A DNA stretch of 64,000 bases from Rhodohalobacter halophilus (GTDB taxonomy: Bacteria; Bacteroidota; Rhodothermia; Balneolales; Balneolaceae): NCBI RefSeq assembly GCF_001715195.1, contig NZ_MDWE01000012.1, positions 62,001-126,000 of the forward strand, given 5' to 3'. The first letter of the stretch is position 1; every line of letters starts with the position of its first letter. A program made the translations under genes and the position numbers. Under the pieces are notes generated by a model. That model did no database searches, had not been told where the DNA came from, and saw only the letters and a program-made list of their open reading frames with translations. Positions 51,615 through 62,578 of this stretch are shown piece by piece.

Positions 51615-54497
51615 ATGACTTGGCGATTATTACTTATCACATTTTACCTGTTTCTGACCGTCGGTTTAGAGCCGCTATTTGGCCAGTTGCTTCCATTTCG
51701 CACCTACTCCATCGAAAGCGGATTGAGTGAATCCGGAGGCCACGACCTTCTTCAGGACTCTAAGGGCTACGTTTGGGTAGCTACAGGCTATGGTCTGAAT
51801 CGGTTTGATGGGAAACTGTTCCGGCAGTATTATGAAGATAATGGGCTTGCCAATAATCGGGTTCATGCGTTAATGGAAGATTCCGGGCATAAAGTTTGGG
51901 CAGGCACTGAATCCGGCATATCAATTGTTGAGGGGGATACACTCCAAACCCCCGACTATCTACTTGAGCTTTCAGGTAGTTCTATACAGGCACTTTTTGA
52001 AGATCGAAATGGTGCAGTTTGGATCGGTACAACTTCGCGGGGTCTTTGGAGGTTAACCAGAAACCGGATCCTTGAAAATATCAGCGAAAAATATTTTCCC
52101 GGGATCAGGAATGTTCATGCAATCGGGCAGACAGAAGACGAGGCGATCTGGATAGCATCTACCGAAGGTTTGGTTCGCTTGGAGGCAGACAGTGTACGGA
52201 TCTTTTCAGAAGAAGACGGGATAGCCGGGTCAGGTTTTCAGGAACTTACAGTAGATCGCTACAATCGAGTGTGGGTTGGTTCATCCGATGGACTGATTCG
52301 GTACGATCACGACTCATTCAGGCTATTTGGCCGAGATGCAGGACTGGACAATACGCAAATCACGTCTATTTCAGTACAGGATTACAGAACGATTTGGGTT
52401 GGAACGGAAGGCGGCCTCAACCGATTTGACGGCAGCAGATTTACCGGATATACTCGTGATCAGGGTTTACCGGTGACCATCATTCGGTCGTTGATGATTG
52501 ATCGTGAAGATAATCTTTGGATCGGTACTCTCGGCTCAGGAATTTCGCACTATTCCGGCCCCGTTTTTGAAAGTTTCAATATCGATACCGGTATTCCCAA
52601 TAATGTGGTAACCGGATTTATTGAAGATGCAGATGGTGCCATTTGGATCGCAACGTACGGCGGCGGAGTGACTCGTTATGACGGCGAGAGGATGACAGTG
52701 CTGGACGAATCTGATGGATTGATAAACAACAAGGTCTATACTTTTTATCGGGACAGCAGCGACCGGATCTGGATTGGAACAAGAGAAGGGATCAGCATCT
52801 ATGAAAATGGTCGTTTTACAACATTTGAAGCTTTTGACATTGAATTCAGGTCTGTTCGAAAAATTTATCTCGATGAAGCGTCCGGAGAGATTTGGATTGC
52901 TACCTATAACGCTGGCCTCTACCGGATTGATGATGATGGCTATGATCAGTTTAATACGTCAAATATTTTTCTCAATGATACGGTTATGGACATCAAAAAA
53001 GATGAGGATGGAATCTATTGGTTTGCTACCTATGGAGGGGTAGTCCGCTACGATGGAGAAGAGTTTCAATTTATCACCATCGCAGATGATCTTCCAAGTA
53101 ACGGTGTAATACAGATATTTATTGATGATGAGGGAGAAAAATGGTTTGCCACGTTCAACGGCCCGGCGCGCTACAGAGATGGAAAGGTTGAGAGATTAAT
53201 ACGTACCCGGCAAATTGATACTATATTCTATTTTACCATTCAGGATGGTGATGGCCGTTATTGGTTTGGAACAAACAGAGGCTTAGCCCATCTTCGCAAG
53301 GAGGATATTTATGCAGCCCAAACGGAGCTGGATAGAATGACTTCCTACCGATTTTATACTACCAATCAAGGATTGATAGCAAACGAACTGAATGCCGGTG
53401 GTTCATACCTTGCATCGGATGGAAGTTTATGGCTCGGTACGGTTGAAGGAGTCAGCCGATTTAACACGTCTCTTTTAAAAACAAATTCTGTAGCACCGGG
53501 GCTGGAGTTTGAAGAGATCCTTATCAGTGGTAATCAGGTTGATCCCTTTAGAGAACACACATTTTCGCACGAGCATAATTTTCTTCAGGCAACATTTTCA
53601 GGCCTGACGTTTGAAGCACCTGAGCAAATTATCTACGAGTACAGGCTCAGAGGTTTTGATGAGGGGTGGCAGCTGGGCCGGGAAAACTCTGTCAGATATC
53701 CCTCACTACCGCCCGGAGAGTATCGGCTGCAGGTAAGGGCGTATAATGCCGATGGAGCGGGCGGAGATAAAACTGCACAATTCGCATTTAACATTTTGCA
53801 TCCATTTTATCTGCAATGGTGGTTTATTCTCTTTCTGCTGATACTTTTTATTGGTTTTATACTATTTACAATTCGTTACTACCGAATTCGAAAACAGGTG
53901 GATATTGAAAAGATGCGGGTCCAAATAGCCAGTGATCTTCATGATGATGTGGGATCTTCATTAACCGAGCTTGCTCTGCAATCAGACTTTTTGCAGGCGT
54001 TTGAAATCAGTGACGATATGCGCGGTACTCTTCAGCAGATGGGTGAGCAGAGTCGAAAAATTGTGAGCAGTTTGGATGATATTGTTTGGTCGATTGATTC
54101 GAGAAATGATACCGCCGGAGATTTGACTGACAGAATGCAGGATTATGTGAACCAGATGTTCAGTAATGGAAAATGTAAGGTCATATACGATTTTGATGAT
54201 CTGGATATGGATGAAAAACTGCCGGTTCAGATTAAAGAGAATATCTATCTGATTTTTAAAGAAGCCGTGAACAATATTGTGAAGCATTCAAACGCATCGA
54301 GAGCCGATGTTCGTTTTTCGTTTGATGGAAAAGGTTTTGATCTGCTGGTTTCAGATAATGGAACCGGAATAGATAAAAACCGCAAGAGCGGTCAGGGTCT
54401 TAACAATATTCAGATGCGAGCTGCTCGGGTAGGTGCGGATGTGGATATTAACTCGAATGATGGATTTTCAATCAGAGTAAAGGGTAAATTGTTATGA
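51615..54497 (+). CDS. Two-component sensor histidine kinase with beta-propeller sensor
   Basis: A 960-residue hybrid-free sensor. A signal peptide, about a dozen Reg_prop repeats (pattern xDRxGxxWIGTxxG, residues about 25-610) forming two propellers, a Y_Y_Y domain (about 640-725), a transmembrane helix (about 735-756), then HisKA_3 with phospho-acceptor H776 in SDLHDDVGSS and a HATPase with DNGTGI. Similar proteins sense carbohydrates or surface signals in the periplasm, but most of those carry a fused AraC regulator; here the regulator is a separate NarL-type gene overlapping by 4 bases. Confidence 0.92.
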   Translation: MTWRLLLITFYLFLTVGLEPLFGQLLPFRTYSIESGLSESGGHDLLQDSKGYVWVATGYGLNRFDGKLFRQYYEDNGLANNRVHALMEDSGHKVWAGTESGISIVEGDTLQTPDYLLELSGSSIQALFEDRNGAVWIGTTSRGLWRLTRNRILENISEKYFPGIRNVHAIGQTEDEAIWIASTEGLVRLEADSVRIFSEEDGIAGSGFQELTVDRYNRVWVGSSDGLIRYDHDSFRLFGRDAGLDNTQITSISVQDYRTIWVGTEGGLNRFDGSRFTGYTRDQGLPVTIIRSLMIDREDNLWIGTLGSGISHYSGPVFESFNIDTGIPNNVVTGFIEDADGAIWIATYGGGVTRYDGERMTVLDESDGLINNKVYTFYRDSSDRIWIGTREGISIYENGRFTTFEAFDIEFRSVRKIYLDEASGEIWIATYNAGLYRIDDDGYDQFNTSNIFLNDTVMDIKKDEDGIYWFATYGGVVRYDGEEFQFITIADDLPSNGVIQIFIDDEGEKWFATFNGPARYRDGKVERLIRTRQIDTIFYFTIQDGDGRYWFGTNRGLAHLRKEDIYAAQTELDRMTSYRFYTTNQGLIANELNAGGSYLASDGSLWLGTVEGVSRFNTSLLKTNSVAPGLEFEEILISGNQVDPFREHTFSHEHNFLQATFSGLTFEAPEQIIYEYRLRGFDEGWQLGRENSVRYPSLPPGEYRLQVRAYNADGAGGDKTAQFAFNILHPFYLQWWFILFLLILFIGFILFTIRYYRIRKQVDIEKMRVQIASDLHDDVGSSLTELALQSDFLQAFEISDDMRGTLQQMGEQSRKIVSSLDDIVWSIDSRNDTAGDLTDRMQDYVNQMFSNGKCKVIYDFDDLDMDEKLPVQIKENIYLIFKEAVNNIVKHSNASRADVRFSFDGKGFDLLVSDNGTGIDKNRKSGQGLNNIQMRAARVGADVDINSNDGFSIRVKGKLL

Positions 54498-55150
54498 ATC
54501 GAGATGTAAAAAATGGTATGATCGAAGTTGGAATTGTAGAAGATAATACAAAAATTCGGGATCTGATCCAGCGCTACCTGGAGATGCAGGAGGGCATTAG
54601 CTGTAAAGTAGCGGTTGAGTCTGTTGAGGATATGCTGGAACATCTAAAAAAAGAGAATAAACCCAATATTATTCTGATGGATATTCAACTTCCGGGAATG
54701 TCGGGAATTGAAGGTATCGGTATTATTAAAAAGGATTTTCCTGAGATCGATATTATTATGCTCACTGTTTACCACGACTCTCACAAAATTTTCGATTCTT
54801 TGGTTGCAGGTGCATCCGGCTACCTTTTAAAACACACCTCCCTGCCTGAAATCAAAGAAGCGGTGGAGGATCTTGCCAAAGGCGGAGCACCGATGTCGCC
54901 ACAAATTGCACGGAAAGTGATTCAATACTTCAACAAACCGGCAACAAAGAAAAAGCCCGAGAGTGATTTGACAAATCGGGAGCAGGACATTGTGAATGGC
55001 TTGGTTGATGGACTCAGCTATAAAATGATTGCCGATCGATACGATATCTCCATCGATACGGTTCGGGCACATATTCGCAATATCTACAAAAAGCTGCATG
55101 TAAACTCCAAGGCTGAAGTGATTGCAAAATCACTGAGAGGAGAAATTTAA
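54494..55150 (+). CDS. NarL/FixJ-type response regulator
   Basis: A 218-residue protein: receiver domain with phospho-acceptor D63 in LMDIQLPGMSG, conserved Lys in YLLKHTS, and a C-terminal LuxR-type helix-turn-helix (SDLTNREQDIVNGL to RAHIRNIYKKLHV). Overlapping ATGA with the sensor kinase gene shows a cognate pair. A second ATG at codon 11 (MIEVGIVEDN) may be the true start. Confidence 0.93.
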   Translation: MNRDVKNGMIEVGIVEDNTKIRDLIQRYLEMQEGISCKVAVESVEDMLEHLKKENKPNIILMDIQLPGMSGIEGIGIIKKDFPEIDIIMLTVYHDSHKIFDSLVAGASGYLLKHTSLPEIKEAVEDLAKGGAPMSPQIARKVIQYFNKPATKKKPESDLTNREQDIVNGLVDGLSYKMIADRYDISIDTVRAHIRNIYKKLHVNSKAEVIAKSLRGEI

Positions 55151-55526
55151 CGACTGCCGGATTAAGTATTACAAGTCTCTGTTCGTCTAACGCCTGGGTA
55201 TAAAAGGACCCATTTTACCGATTTATGTTGTCAGATCTCTTTACATAATTTTCATGATAACCTCTCTTTAATCACTGATAAACAGTGTTTATAAAATATA
55301 GTGATACATTAGTTATACATTAAAAGTGTGTCGTGAAAATGATTTGGTTCTAACCGGCAAACCGGCTTATATTAGTGGGTGTTACATCATAAAACAGTGG
55401 CCAATCTTCAGATGTAACCGTCTCAAACCCTCCAACCCCACTCGAATTATATCTGCTTCATTCCCTTATAGTTCATACATTTGCCCATCTATTTGATTTA
55501 CAAACATTGAATGAAGGCACAATTCC
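55151..55526. other. Non-coding stretch before the mechanosensitive channel gene
   Basis: 376 bases, AT-rich. A small inverted repeat AACCGGCAAACCGG lies near 55352. No coding frame or clear terminator. Confidence 0.45.
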
Positions 55527-56792
55527 ATGAACTTGATGCAATCCGATTTTCTCCACAGACTCACAAACCTTTTACCTGAACATATGAGAGGGGAGAGTGC
55601 AGAGGCAGCACTCGGACTGGCTCTTATTTTTCTGATTGCGTCTCTGGTTCATCTAATTATTCGGGTATGGATTGTTCGTTTATTGACGAAGTTTGATGAA
55701 AAAACAGAGACGGAATGGTATGCCATCATTCTGAGGCACAAACTTCCACAGCGGGCACTTTTTATGATCCCGCTGTTGATTATATACAACGGGTTAGAAC
55801 TTGTGCCGCAGTTTCATGAGGATGTAACGAGTTTCATATTAAGAGTCACCGCAGCCTTGATGATTCTTGTAGGTGCCCGGGTTTTCGATGCATTTCTATC
55901 ATCCATGCACTCACTGTATCTGCTGCGGCCGGATGCTCACTTGACGCCCATCAAAAGCTACATACAATTAGGAAAAGTAATTGTGTATGTTTTGGCAGGT
56001 TTCTTCATCATTTCAAGCCTAGCAGATAAATCTCCCTGGTATTTCCTGAGTGGAATTGGTGCCGTTATGGCGATTATTCTGTTGTTATTCAGAGATACCC
56101 TGCTCTCGCTTGTAGCCAGTGTTCAGTTAACAAGTAATGATTTAATACGGGTTGGGGATTGGATAGATATGCCACAATTTGGTGCAGATGGTGATGTGAT
56201 CGACATTGCGCTGAATACGGTTCGTGTGCAAAACTGGGATAAGACAATTACCGTCATTCCAACTCACAAATTTCTTGAGCACAGTTTCCGTAACTGGCGC
56301 GGGATGCAGGAATCAGGTGGACGAAGGGTTATGCGATCTTTAAAAATAGATTTATCCACAGTTCGGTTTCTATCCTTTCGGGAAATAGAAAAGCTCAAGG
56401 AATCGCACCTGCTCAAAGAGTACATAGAGGGGAAGATGAAGGAGATTGGAGAGTACAACGAAAAATATTTGAAAGGGCATTCCTCAACACTTACAAATGG
56501 CCGGTGGTTGACCAATATTGGAACATTCCGAAGATATGTGATTGAGTATTTGAAAAAACATCCCAATGCGCGTCAGGATATGACGATGCTGGTACGTCAG
56601 CTCGAGCCGACTGAAACCGGGTTGCCCCTTCAGATATACTTTTTTGCTGCCACTACTGTTTGGGCAGAATATGAGGGTATTCAGTCTGATGTATTTGATC
56701 ACCTGTTAGCCATCGCTCCGGAATTTGGGCTGAAAGTATTTCAACAGCCTACTGGTTACGATTTCCGTGAACTGAAGCACCAGAATGGATGA
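55527..56792 (+). CDS. MscS-family channel, YbdG (miniconductance) type
   Basis: A 421-residue protein with five helices in the first half and an MscS pore/cytoplasmic region: FRDTLLSLVASVQLTSNDLIRVGDWIDMP, a family landmark named here by FRDTLLSLVAS and RVGDWIDMP, then VQNWDKTITVIPTHKFL. Long loop before the C-terminal half as in YbdG. Releases solutes on osmotic downshift. Ends 89 bases before the convergent metH. Confidence 0.9.
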   Translation: MNLMQSDFLHRLTNLLPEHMRGESAEAALGLALIFLIASLVHLIIRVWIVRLLTKFDEKTETEWYAIILRHKLPQRALFMIPLLIIYNGLELVPQFHEDVTSFILRVTAALMILVGARVFDAFLSSMHSLYLLRPDAHLTPIKSYIQLGKVIVYVLAGFFIISSLADKSPWYFLSGIGAVMAIILLLFRDTLLSLVASVQLTSNDLIRVGDWIDMPQFGADGDVIDIALNTVRVQNWDKTITVIPTHKFLEHSFRNWRGMQESGGRRVMRSLKIDLSTVRFLSFREIEKLKESHLLKEYIEGKMKEIGEYNEKYLKGHSSTLTNGRWLTNIGTFRRYVIEYLKKHPNARQDMTMLVRQLEPTETGLPLQIYFFAATTVWAEYEGIQSDVFDHLLAIAPEFGLKVFQQPTGYDFRELKHQNG

Positions 56793-56881
56793 AATCAGCC
56801 TTGTTGGGATTTAGATCCCTACTCGATTCATGCGGAAAGTACGAAGACAGAGGTGCTTCCCATAGCAGAGGCTCAGAAACC

Positions 56882-59800
56882 CTATGCTTCATAAGCAAGA
56901 TTAGGACTCAGCCACTGCTCTATCTCTTTTACGCTCATTCCTTTCCTTCGTGCATAATTCTCAATCTGATCTTTCTGAACATTTCCCAGGTTGAAATATT
57001 TTGCCTCAGGATGAGCGAAATAGAGACCGCTTACAGAAGCTGCAGGGGACATCGCCAGATGTTCGGTAAGGCTGATCCCCGTGGCGTTCTCTACATCTAA
57101 CAGATTAAACAGAGTTCGCTTTTCGGTGTGGTCGGGCTGAGCCGGATAGCCGGGAGCCGGACGAATACCCCGATACTTTTCACGGATCAACTCATCATTA
57201 TCAAAGTCTTCTGACGGTGAATATCCCCATAAGTTTCTTCGAACTTCTTCGTGGAGAAACTCGGCAAACGCTTCTGCTAATCGATCGGCGAGTGCTTTGG
57301 CCAATATTGCGTTGTAATCATCGTGATCCGCCTGAAATTTCTTTACGAGTTCATTTACTCCGTGCCCGGTTGTAACGGCAAAAGCTCCGAGGTAGTCCGC
57401 CCGTCCCAAATCTTTCGGAGCAATGTAATCGGCCAACGCTTTATTCGGTTGTCCGGATCTTTTTTCAGCTTGCTGGCGAAGAGTATGAAATGTAGCGATC
57501 ACCTCTTTTCTCTGTTGATTTTTGTAAAGCTGAATATCGTCACCAACTGAATTTGCAGGAAATAGTCCAACCACTCCATTCGCCGTATAGAGTTTTTCAT
57601 CAATGATTTTATCGAGAAGATGATTCGCTTCATCAAACAACTTACGGGCTTGTTCGCCTGATTTTTCATCCTGCAATACATCCGGAAATTTTCCTTTCAT
57701 CTCCCACGCGATAAAAAACGGTCCCCAATCAATGTAGCGACGAAGCTTTTCAAGGGGAAAATTTTTAAACTCAGTCACCCCGGGCGAGCAGGGCGGAGTG
57801 ATACTCGTTTTTTTCCAGTCTATGACAGTTCGGTTTTCCCGGGCTTCTTCAATTGAGAGATACGTTTTTTTCTTGTTCCGGCTGGAATACTGTTTTCGTA
57901 AGCCTATGTATTCCGATTTTATTTCATCCAGAAATCCTTCTTTCAGCGTTTGAGAAACAAGCCGGTTTACAACCGTAACGCTGCGGGAAGCGTCCAGCAC
58001 ATGAATAACCGGTTCATCATAGTTGGGAGCAATTTTTACAGCTGTGTGCATTCTGGAAGTTGTAGCACCTCCGATTAAAAGCGGCGTTTTAAAGCCGCCG
58101 TGATTCATCTCTTTGGCAACGTGAACCATCTCATCGAGTGATGGGGTGATCAGCCCGCTGAGGCCTATCACATCTACAGCATGCTCTTTTGCCACGGCCA
58201 ATATCTTATCGGCCGGATTCATCACACCAAGGTCAATCACTTCGTAATTGTTACAGCTTAGGACAACAGAGACAATATTTTTTCCGATATCGTGAACGTC
58301 TCCTTTTACGGTTGCCAGCAACACTTTTGCCTTCGGCTTACTCTCTTTGTTTTGATCTTTCTCCGCCTCAATATATGGGATCAGTATCGCGACACCTTTC
58401 TTCATTACCCGGGCGCTTTTCACAACCTGAGGCAGAAACATTTTGCCGGCGCCGAAAAGATCACCAACCACGTTCATGCCATCCATCATCGGACCTTCAA
58501 TTACTTCAATCGGATGGTCGTACTTCTGCCGGGCCTCTTCCACATCCTCCTCGATGTAGTCCACAATTCCTTTTACCAGCGCATGCTTGATGCGCTCTTC
58601 AACGGGACCATTGCGCCACTCATCCTTTTTCTTTTCTGTTTTCTCTTCACCTTGGTCCTTGATGCGGTCGGCATACTCAATCAGTCGTTCGGTGGCGTCA
58701 TCGCGGCGGTTCAATAGTACATCTTCTACAAGCTCCTTAAGCTCGGGCTCAATCTCCTCATAAACTTCAAGCTGAGTGGGATTGACAATTGCCATATCCA
58801 GTCCGGCCTGGATGGCATGATAGAGAAATGCCGAGTGCATCGCCTCCCGCACGGTGTTGTTACCACGAAATGAGAATGAGATATTGCTCAAACCGCCGCT
58901 GGTCTGCGCCTTCGGCAGATTCTGTTTAATCCACCGAATCGTCTCAATAAAATCGACGGCATAGTTGTTGTGCTCTTCAATTCCGGTGGCAACCGTAAGG
59001 ATATTCGGATCAAGGATAATATCCTGAGGAGCAAACCCTACGTCATCAACCAGAATATCGTACGCTCGCTTACAGATCTCTTTCCTGCGCTCAAGGCTGT
59101 CGGCCTGACCCTCCTCATCAAACGCCATCACAACCACGGCAGCACCGAAATCCAGAATTTCTCTTGCCTGCTTTTTAAAGGCCTGTTCACCCTCTTTCAG
59201 GCTGATGGAGTTCACCACACTTTTCCCCTGCGTGGTTTTGAGTCCCGCTTTGAGTACACTCCACTTTGAGCTGTCTATCATAAAAGGGATTCGGGCAATA
59301 TCCGGCTCAGCTGCCATTAGGTTGATAAAATCGGTCATAACCTGCTCGGAGTCGAGCAGGCCTTCATCCATATTTACATCGATGATCTGTGCTCCGCCCT
59401 CAACCTGATCGCGCGCAACCGAGAGTGCTTCTTCATACTCCTCATTTTTGATGAGTCGTTTGAATTTGGCCGATCCGGTAACATTTGTTCTCTCACCAAT
59501 GTTCACAAAATTGGTGTCCGGCCGAACAACCAGAGGTTCAAGACCACTCAGACGAAGGTAGGGCTTGGGCTCAGCTTTTGTTCTCGGCTTGTGGTTGGCA
59601 GCCTCCTCGGCAATGGCCCGGATGTGATCGGGGGTGGTTCCGCAGCATCCGCCCACCAGATTCACCAATCCCTCTTTAGCATAGTTTTTCAGCTGCTCAG
59701 CCATGTAGTTTGGAGATTCATTATACTCACCCATTTCGTTTGGCAATCCGGCATTAGGGTAGAGGCTGGTGAAACAACTGGCGTGTTTCGATAGCTCCTG

Positions 59801-60577
59801 AATGTAGGGACGCATCTGGCTGGAGCCGAGGGCACAGTTCAGGCCAATACTCAACAGCGGATTGGCATGTTGAACAGAGTTCCAGAACGCTTCGGTTGTC
59901 TGGCCTGAAAGGGTTCGGCCGCTCTGATCGACAATGGTTCCGGAAATCATTATCGGTAGCTGCCGTCCAATTTTTCGCATGTGGCGGTGTGCTGCATAGA
60001 TAGCCGCTTTGCAGTTCAGCGTATCAAAAACGGTTTCAATAAGAAGAGTGTCCACGCCGCCATCTACCAATCCACGGATCTGTTCTTCGTAGGCATCTGC
60101 AAGTGTATCGAACGTGATGGCCCGATAGCCGGGATTTTCAACATCGGGGGAGAGGGAAAGGGTTTTGTTGGTGGGTCCGACCGCTCCGGCGACGAATCTT
60201 GGTTTGTCAGGATTCTTTTTGGTGAAGGCATCGGCCGCTTCCCGGGCCACCCGCGCCGAAGCAAGGTTTAATTCATAAGCCATATCCTGAAGCAGGTAAT
60301 CTTCCTGCGAAATGGGATTGGCATTAAAGGTGTTGGTCTCGATCATATCCGCACCGGCATTTAGAAACTGAGAGTGGATCTCTCGGATAATATCGGGTTG
60401 TGTTATGCTCAACAGATCGTTATTCCCTTTGAGTTCATTTTCGGCAGGCTTGAATTTTTCACCACGGAAATCCTCTTCCGTAAGCTTATAGCCCTGTATC
60501 ATGGTTCCCATTGCGCCGTCGAGAATGAGAATGCGCTTATTGAGTATAGAGAAGAGCGGATGAGCGGAACGAGACAT
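56882..60577 (-). CDS. metH: Cobalamin-dependent methionine synthase
   Basis: A 1231-residue four-module enzyme of normal length. Homocysteine module (1-340) with the zinc Cys pair in [10 protein letters not shown], pterin module (about 350-620), B12-binding module with cobalamin-ligand His in [10 protein letters not shown] (about 750), and the C-terminal SAM-activation module with [12 protein letters not shown]. It transfers the methyl of 5-methyltetrahydrofolate to homocysteine. Transcribed away from metF, which makes that methyl donor. No cobalamin riboswitch is evident in the short intergenic region. Confidence 0.96.
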   Translation of the reverse strand: MSRSAHPLFSILNKRILILDGAMGTMIQGYKLTEEDFRGEKFKPAENELKGNNDLLSITQPDIIREIHSQFLNAGADMIETNTFNANPISQEDYLLQDMAYELNLASARVAREAADAFTKKNPDKPRFVAGAVGPTNKTLSLSPDVENPGYRAITFDTLADAYEEQIRGLVDGGVDTLLIETVFDTLNCKAAIYAAHRHMRKIGRQLPIMISGTIVDQSGRTLSGQTTEAFWNSVQHANPLLSIGLNCALGSSQMRPYIQELSKHASCFTSLYPNAGLPNEMGEYNESPNYMAEQLKNYAKEGLVNLVGGCCGTTPDHIRAIAEEAANHKPRTKAEPKPYLRLSGLEPLVVRPDTNFVNIGERTNVTGSAKFKRLIKNEEYEEALSVARDQVEGGAQIIDVNMDEGLLDSEQVMTDFINLMAAEPDIARIPFMIDSSKWSVLKAGLKTTQGKSVVNSISLKEGEQAFKKQAREILDFGAAVVVMAFDEEGQADSLERRKEICKRAYDILVDDVGFAPQDIILDPNILTVATGIEEHNNYAVDFIETIRWIKQNLPKAQTSGGLSNISFSFRGNNTVREAMHSAFLYHAIQAGLDMAIVNPTQLEVYEEIEPELKELVEDVLLNRRDDATERLIEYADRIKDQGEEKTEKKKDEWRNGPVEERIKHALVKGIVDYIEEDVEEARQKYDHPIEVIEGPMMDGMNVVGDLFGAGKMFLPQVVKSARVMKKGVAILIPYIEAEKDQNKESKPKAKVLLATVKGDVHDIGKNIVSVVLSCNNYEVIDLGVMNPADKILAVAKEHAVDVIGLSGLITPSLDEMVHVAKEMNHGGFKTPLLIGGATTSRMHTAVKIAPNYDEPVIHVLDASRSVTVVNRLVSQTLKEGFLDEIKSEYIGLRKQYSSRNKKKTYLSIEEARENRTVIDWKKTSITPPCSPGVTEFKNFPLEKLRRYIDWGPFFIAWEMKGKFPDVLQDEKSGEQARKLFDEANHLLDKIIDEKLYTANGVVGLFPANSVGDDIQLYKNQQRKEVIATFHTLRQQAEKRSGQPNKALADYIAPKDLGRADYLGAFAVTTGHGVNELVKKFQADHDDYNAILAKALADRLAEAFAEFLHEEVRRNLWGYSPSEDFDNDELIREKYRGIRPAPGYPAQPDHTEKRTLFNLLDVENATGISLTEHLAMSPAASVSGLYFAHPEAKYFNLGNVQKDQIENYARRKGMSVKEIEQWLSPNLAYEA

Positions 60578-60719
60578 AGATTATTTTCTTTATTTACTGC
60601 TAAATTTACTGCTAAACGAATGAGTGTGAAAAATCTGCATTTTTAGCCTTAAAAGCATGTTTTGATTTCGTAAGTTTGAAACTTAGAATTGATATAAGAT
60701 TTTAGACGGTAGATCACCA
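60578..60719. promoter_or_regulatory. Divergent metH-metF promoter region
   Basis: 142 bases. TTTACTGCTAAA is tandemly repeated (60593-60604, 60605-60616) just upstream of metH. TAAATTTA (60601-60608) could be the metH -7 element and TAAGTTTG (60671-60678) the metF -7 element. No riboswitch fold was recognised. Confidence 0.45.
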
Positions 60720-61673
60720 ATGAAAGTAAGTGAACATTACGACAGAGCAACGGAACCACTCATTTCGTTCGAAATTATCCCTCCCAGAAGAGGCGGCGGA
60801 ATTAAAACCATTTTCGAATCACTTGATCAAATCGTGGAGAAAGTGAGCCCGCCATTTATTGACGTTACCTATCACGCTGCTGAATCGCACGTTGAGGAGC
60901 AGCCGGATGGAACATTAAAAAGAGTTGTCCGAAGGAAACGCCCCGGTACCATTGGGTTGTGTGCCGCAATTCTTCACAGGTACAATATCGATCCGGTACC
61001 TCACCTTATTTGCGAAGGTTTTACCAAAGAGGAGAGTGAAGACGCCCTTATTGAGCTTAATTACCTGGGGATACATAATGTACTTGCCGTGCGGGGTGAT
61101 AATACAGGAACGCAAGTACCGATGCATACCAACGGAACAGCAAATAAGTATGCAATTGATCTCGTGAAGCAGATTCAAAACATGAATAGTGGTGAATACC
61201 TGGAAGAGCTGGTGAATGCAGAACCGTCAGATTTTTGTGTGGGTGTGGCCGGATATCCGGAAAAACATTTTGAAGCTCCAAATCTTGACTGGGATATACA
61301 GCGCCTTAAGGAGAAAGTAGATGCCGGCGCGGATTATGTTGTTACCCAGATGTTTTTTGATAATGATGTCTATTTTAAATTTGTGGAGAAGTGCAGGGCA
61401 AATGGAATAGATGTGCCAATTGTGCCCGGTTTGAAAATATTGAGAACGATCAATCACCTGAAAACACTGCCTCGCCATTTTCATCTAAACATCCCTGATG
61501 AACTGACCGAAGAGGTCGATGCGAATCCGGGCCGCGTAGAGGAGATAGGCGTGAAGTGGGCACAAAAACAATCGCTTGAACTGATGGAACATGGCGCCCC
61601 CGGTATTCACTATTACATCATGGGAAATCCAAAATCGGCCCTCGATGTAATCGATTACATTCAGAATAAATAA
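60720..61673 (+). CDS. metF: 5,10-methylenetetrahydrofolate reductase
   Basis: A 317-residue MTHFR. FEIIPPRRGGG (start region), the VTYHAAESH strand, VLAVRGDNTG, YPEKHFEAP and YVVTQMFFDN are landmark motifs of the FAD-binding TIM barrel. It makes 5-methyltetrahydrofolate for MetH. Divergent from metH. Confidence 0.95.
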   Translation: MKVSEHYDRATEPLISFEIIPPRRGGGIKTIFESLDQIVEKVSPPFIDVTYHAAESHVEEQPDGTLKRVVRRKRPGTIGLCAAILHRYNIDPVPHLICEGFTKEESEDALIELNYLGIHNVLAVRGDNTGTQVPMHTNGTANKYAIDLVKQIQNMNSGEYLEELVNAEPSDFCVGVAGYPEKHFEAPNLDWDIQRLKEKVDAGADYVVTQMFFDNDVYFKFVEKCRANGIDVPIVPGLKILRTINHLKTLPRHFHLNIPDELTEEVDANPGRVEEIGVKWAQKQSLELMEHGAPGIHYYIMGNPKSALDVIDYIQNK

Positions 61674-61691
61674 TAAAGATAATTTTAATTC

Positions 61692-62549
61692 ATGCAGCAG
61701 AAGATTCTGATTGCGGACAGCGGCGCTACCAAAACCGATTGGCTTTTTTTTGAAGGCGAGATTCAAAAATTATATCGTACCGGCGGTTTACACCCGGCAT
61801 ATATAGATCCGGTTGCTGATGCCAATGAGCTGCGATCTGAACTGCCGGATATTCAGCCTGACAGGATCTATTTTTATGGTACCGGATTAGGAAATCAAGT
61901 TTCAGATGAAAAGATCCATGCTTTTTTGCGTGATGTATTTCCCACTGCGAATAAGATCGTTGTGAAAAGTGATCTTGAGGGCTCAGGGCACGCTTTTTTT
62001 GGGGACGAGGATGGTGTAGTAGCCGTTTTGGGAACCGGCTCGGTTTGTGCCAGGATTGAATCGGGCAAGCCGGTTCAGAAATCTGCTGCTTTGGGATATG
62101 CCATTGGTGATGAAGGGAGTGCAGCAGATTTAGGCCGGAGAATTTTACGAGGCTATTTCAGAGAGCAGTTTTCAGAAGAGACACTTCATTTTTTGAAGCA
62201 GAAGTTAAATCCGTCGGATTACGGCAGTATGATGGCGCGAGTCTATCAAGCCGAAAAGCCCAATCGCGAGCTTGCATCACTTGCAGGTGAAGTGTTGAGC
62301 GGATCGTTACCCGAAGAGCTGAACAGTTTAATAGCTCTGGCTTTTGAAGAGTTCATTCATCAACAACTATCGATGTTGAACTTGAACGGCAGTGAAAACA
62401 TTATTTTTACCGGTAAAGTAGCGGATTCGCACAAAGAAAAACTGCTAAATGTGATGGAAAAATCCGGCTTTTCCAATGTTGAAGTGCGATATCCCGTCAT
62501 TGAATCATTTCTGGAAAGAGTGAAAAGTCGTTCGATCAAAATCTGGTAA
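61692..62549 (+). CDS. BadF/BadG-family ATPase, N-acetylglucosamine-kinase-like
   Basis: A 285-residue ASKHA-fold protein. Phosphate-1 motif ADSGATKTDW, GTGSVCARI phosphate-2 and GDEGSAADLG are those of N-acetylglucosamine kinases (PF01869). It would phosphorylate a hexosamine in peptidoglycan-sugar recycling; substrate unproven. Begins 18 bases after metF. Confidence 0.85.
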   Translation: MQQKILIADSGATKTDWLFFEGEIQKLYRTGGLHPAYIDPVADANELRSELPDIQPDRIYFYGTGLGNQVSDEKIHAFLRDVFPTANKIVVKSDLEGSGHAFFGDEDGVVAVLGTGSVCARIESGKPVQKSAALGYAIGDEGSAADLGRRILRGYFREQFSEETLHFLKQKLNPSDYGSMMARVYQAEKPNRELASLAGEVLSGSLPEELNSLIALAFEEFIHQQLSMLNLNGSENIIFTGKVADSHKEKLLNVMEKSGFSNVEVRYPVIESFLERVKSRSIKIW

Positions 62550-62578
62550 GTTAGAATCACAAATTAATACAATTTCTT

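Noticed and set aside
56789-57100. Open frame overlapping the end of mscS-type gene and metH
   Set aside because: Antisense shadow of metH.
60578-60719. Cobalamin or SAM riboswitch in front of metH or metF
   Set aside because: Only 142 bases shared by two promoters; no riboswitch core recognised.
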